Below, piece after piece: positions 5,924-6,755 of a stretch of DNA of 6,755 nucleotides (position 1 is its first letter; each line of letters starts with the position of its first letter). The DNA is from CAYYNP01 sp964472545 (lineage in GTDB: Bacteria > Planctomycetota > Planctomycetia > Pirellulales > Thermoguttaceae). The translations under genes were made by a program, and so were the position numbers. Under the pieces are notes generated by a model. It made no database searches. It was given only the letters and a program-made list of their open reading frames with translations, and was not told the origin of the DNA. The DNA lies in assembly GCA_964472545.1 (NCBI GenBank), contig CAYYNP010000425.1, forward strand, positions 1 to 6,755, given 5' to 3'.

Positions 5924-6755
5924 TCAACGCTCCTCAATCGCATCGCGCGTATCCGCCACAAATCCGACTTGCTTCATCGCCTCGGTAATCTCCCGATTCG
6001 CCATGAATCGCTTCCAGACGAGTCCCGTGCGGTGGTTCTCGGCCATCACGAGCGTGATGCCCACGTCGATGCCGATCACGTCGCGGGCGACCCAGCCGGT
6101 GTTTGGGTTGAAGGCGTCGCGGAAGCCGTAGGTGGTGTAGATCTGCCGGCCGTACGCGTCGCGCATGTGGCGCAGGGCGTCGAGACACTCCCTCGGGGCA
6201 AAGGGGATCGATCCGCCAGCCGCGCAGGGAGCGATCAGTCCGTCGAGCGGGCGGCGGCGCGGTTCCGGCGGGCCGCCCATCCCGCCGCGATACCCTTCCG
6301 GCGCGTCGCAGGACGTCAACCCCCAGAGGTTTTCACCCCATTTCGGGAATCGCTCCTGCAGGTCGATGCAAAACTGGCGCTGGGCCAGCGTGGCGTCGCA
6401 GGAGTTGCGGAAGTAGTTGGCGTGGCGATCGCGCTGGCCGCGGAAATCGACCCAGGCGTGGGGATATTGGTGCGTAAATAGCGGCCCACACTGGATGTAC
6501 TTCCGCCCGGCGTAGGTGATCACCGGCTCGCGGGGCCAGGCCTCCCAGACCTCCGCCGGCAACGGGTGCGTGGGCGACCCGATCGCCATCAGGTACATAA
6601 ACGGATGCTCCGAGAAGCCCGCCCAGCGGGCAGCCAAGAAGCCGCTCTCCGGCTTGAAGCCCATCGAGAGCATCTGGCCGCCATTTTGCATCCAGGGCCA
6701 GTCGACGCGGTTATAGATCTCGGTGGCCAGCCGGGCGACCTCCGTTTTGGGGAAG
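5924..6755 (-). CDS. Glycoamylase-like / GH144-type glycoside hydrolase, partial, 5' end outside window
   Basis: The frame is open from the window edge to a TGA at 5926-5924 (276 visible residues); the ATG at 6691 is internal, since upstream codons read FPKTEVARLATEIYNRVDWPW, a family-like lead-in. Conserved stretches in order: WMQNGGQMLSMGFKPESGF; EHPFMYLMAIGSPTHPLP; GPLFTHQYPHAWVDFRG; HANYFRNSCDATLAQRQF; NLWGLTSCDAPEGY; DGLIAPCAAGGSIPFAPREC; YGFRDAFNPNTGW; IGIDVGITLVMAENHRTGLV. This is the pattern of the C-terminal 'glycoamylase-like' domain (Pfam PF10091), whose characterised relatives include GH144 endo-beta-1,2-glucanases. Members are usually periplasmic or secreted; the signal peptide, if any, lies outside the window. 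Substrate is not predictable beyond a likely glucan. Domain end coincides with the stop, so no further C-terminal module exists. It converges with the sulfatase, suggesting a local glycan-degradation neighbourhood, but the two are not in one operon. Confidence 0.88.
   Translation of the reverse strand, partial: FPKTEVARLATEIYNRVDWPWMQNGGQMLSMGFKPESGFLAARWAGFSEHPFMYLMAIGSPTHPLPAEVWEAWPREPVITYAGRKYIQCGPLFTHQYPHAWVDFRGQRDRHANYFRNSCDATLAQRQFCIDLQERFPKWGENLWGLTSCDAPEGYRGGMGGPPEPRRRPLDGLIAPCAAGGSIPFAPRECLDALRHMRDAYGRQIYTTYGFRDAFNPNTGWVARDVIGIDVGITLVMAENHRTGLVWKRFMANREITEAMKQVGFVADTRDAIEER

Noticed and set aside
5715..6131. Plus-strand 138-residue ORF across the sulfatase end, the repeat and the glycoamylase 3' end
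   Set aside because: It translates the inverted repeat and overlaps two well-supported genes in other frames; low-complexity composition and no family resemblance.

Overview
The window is GC-rich bacterial DNA, apart from small indels, and most likely comes from a planctomycete (Pirellulales-like). This is an inference from gene content: a secreted formylglycine-type sulfatase, a Wzc-like exopolysaccharide kinase, a PEP-synthase/PPDK regulatory protein and a GH144/'glycoamylase' enzyme sit together, with poor operon structure and strong GC3 codon bias.

Layout. Positions 1-2580 (minus strand) are an exopolysaccharide block. A Wzz/BY-kinase protein (2580 to 410) is followed after 78 bases by the start of a bacterial sugar transferase (331 to the window edge). 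The kinase gene is complete only if one frame change is allowed at an A-run (plus-strand 2218-2223). Read literally, it splits into a short membrane-anchored N-terminal piece and a kinase body with no proper start. Positions 2581-2957 form a divergent intergenic stretch with no convincing gene and one near-perfect 18-base palindrome. Positions 2958-4399 (plus strand) hold a GrpB-family nucleotidyltransferase-fold protein and then a PpsR/PDRP-type bifunctional kinase/pyrophosphorylase with an excellent ribosome binding site. Positions 4481-5791 (plus) encode an exported sulfatase with a complete CxPSR site and an unusual C-terminus. A 99-base imperfect inverted repeat (5811-5909) fills the gap to a convergent, 5'-truncated glycoamylase-like gene (6755 to 5924, minus).

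Function. The left part makes and exports surface polysaccharide: the kinase/co-polymerase controls chain length and export, and the sugar transferase loads the first sugar on the lipid carrier. The right part looks like extracellular glycan breakdown (sulfate removal and glucan hydrolysis). The middle genes concern carbon flux at the pyruvate/PEP node and an uncharacterised NTase-fold protein. I see no tRNA, rRNA, CRISPR array, transposase or defence module. I did not find a convincing new multi-gene system. The points that most deserve a second look are the kinase frameshift, the altered nucleotide-binding motifs of the PpsR-like protein, the sulfatase active-site substitution and abnormal tail, and the nested inverted repeat.
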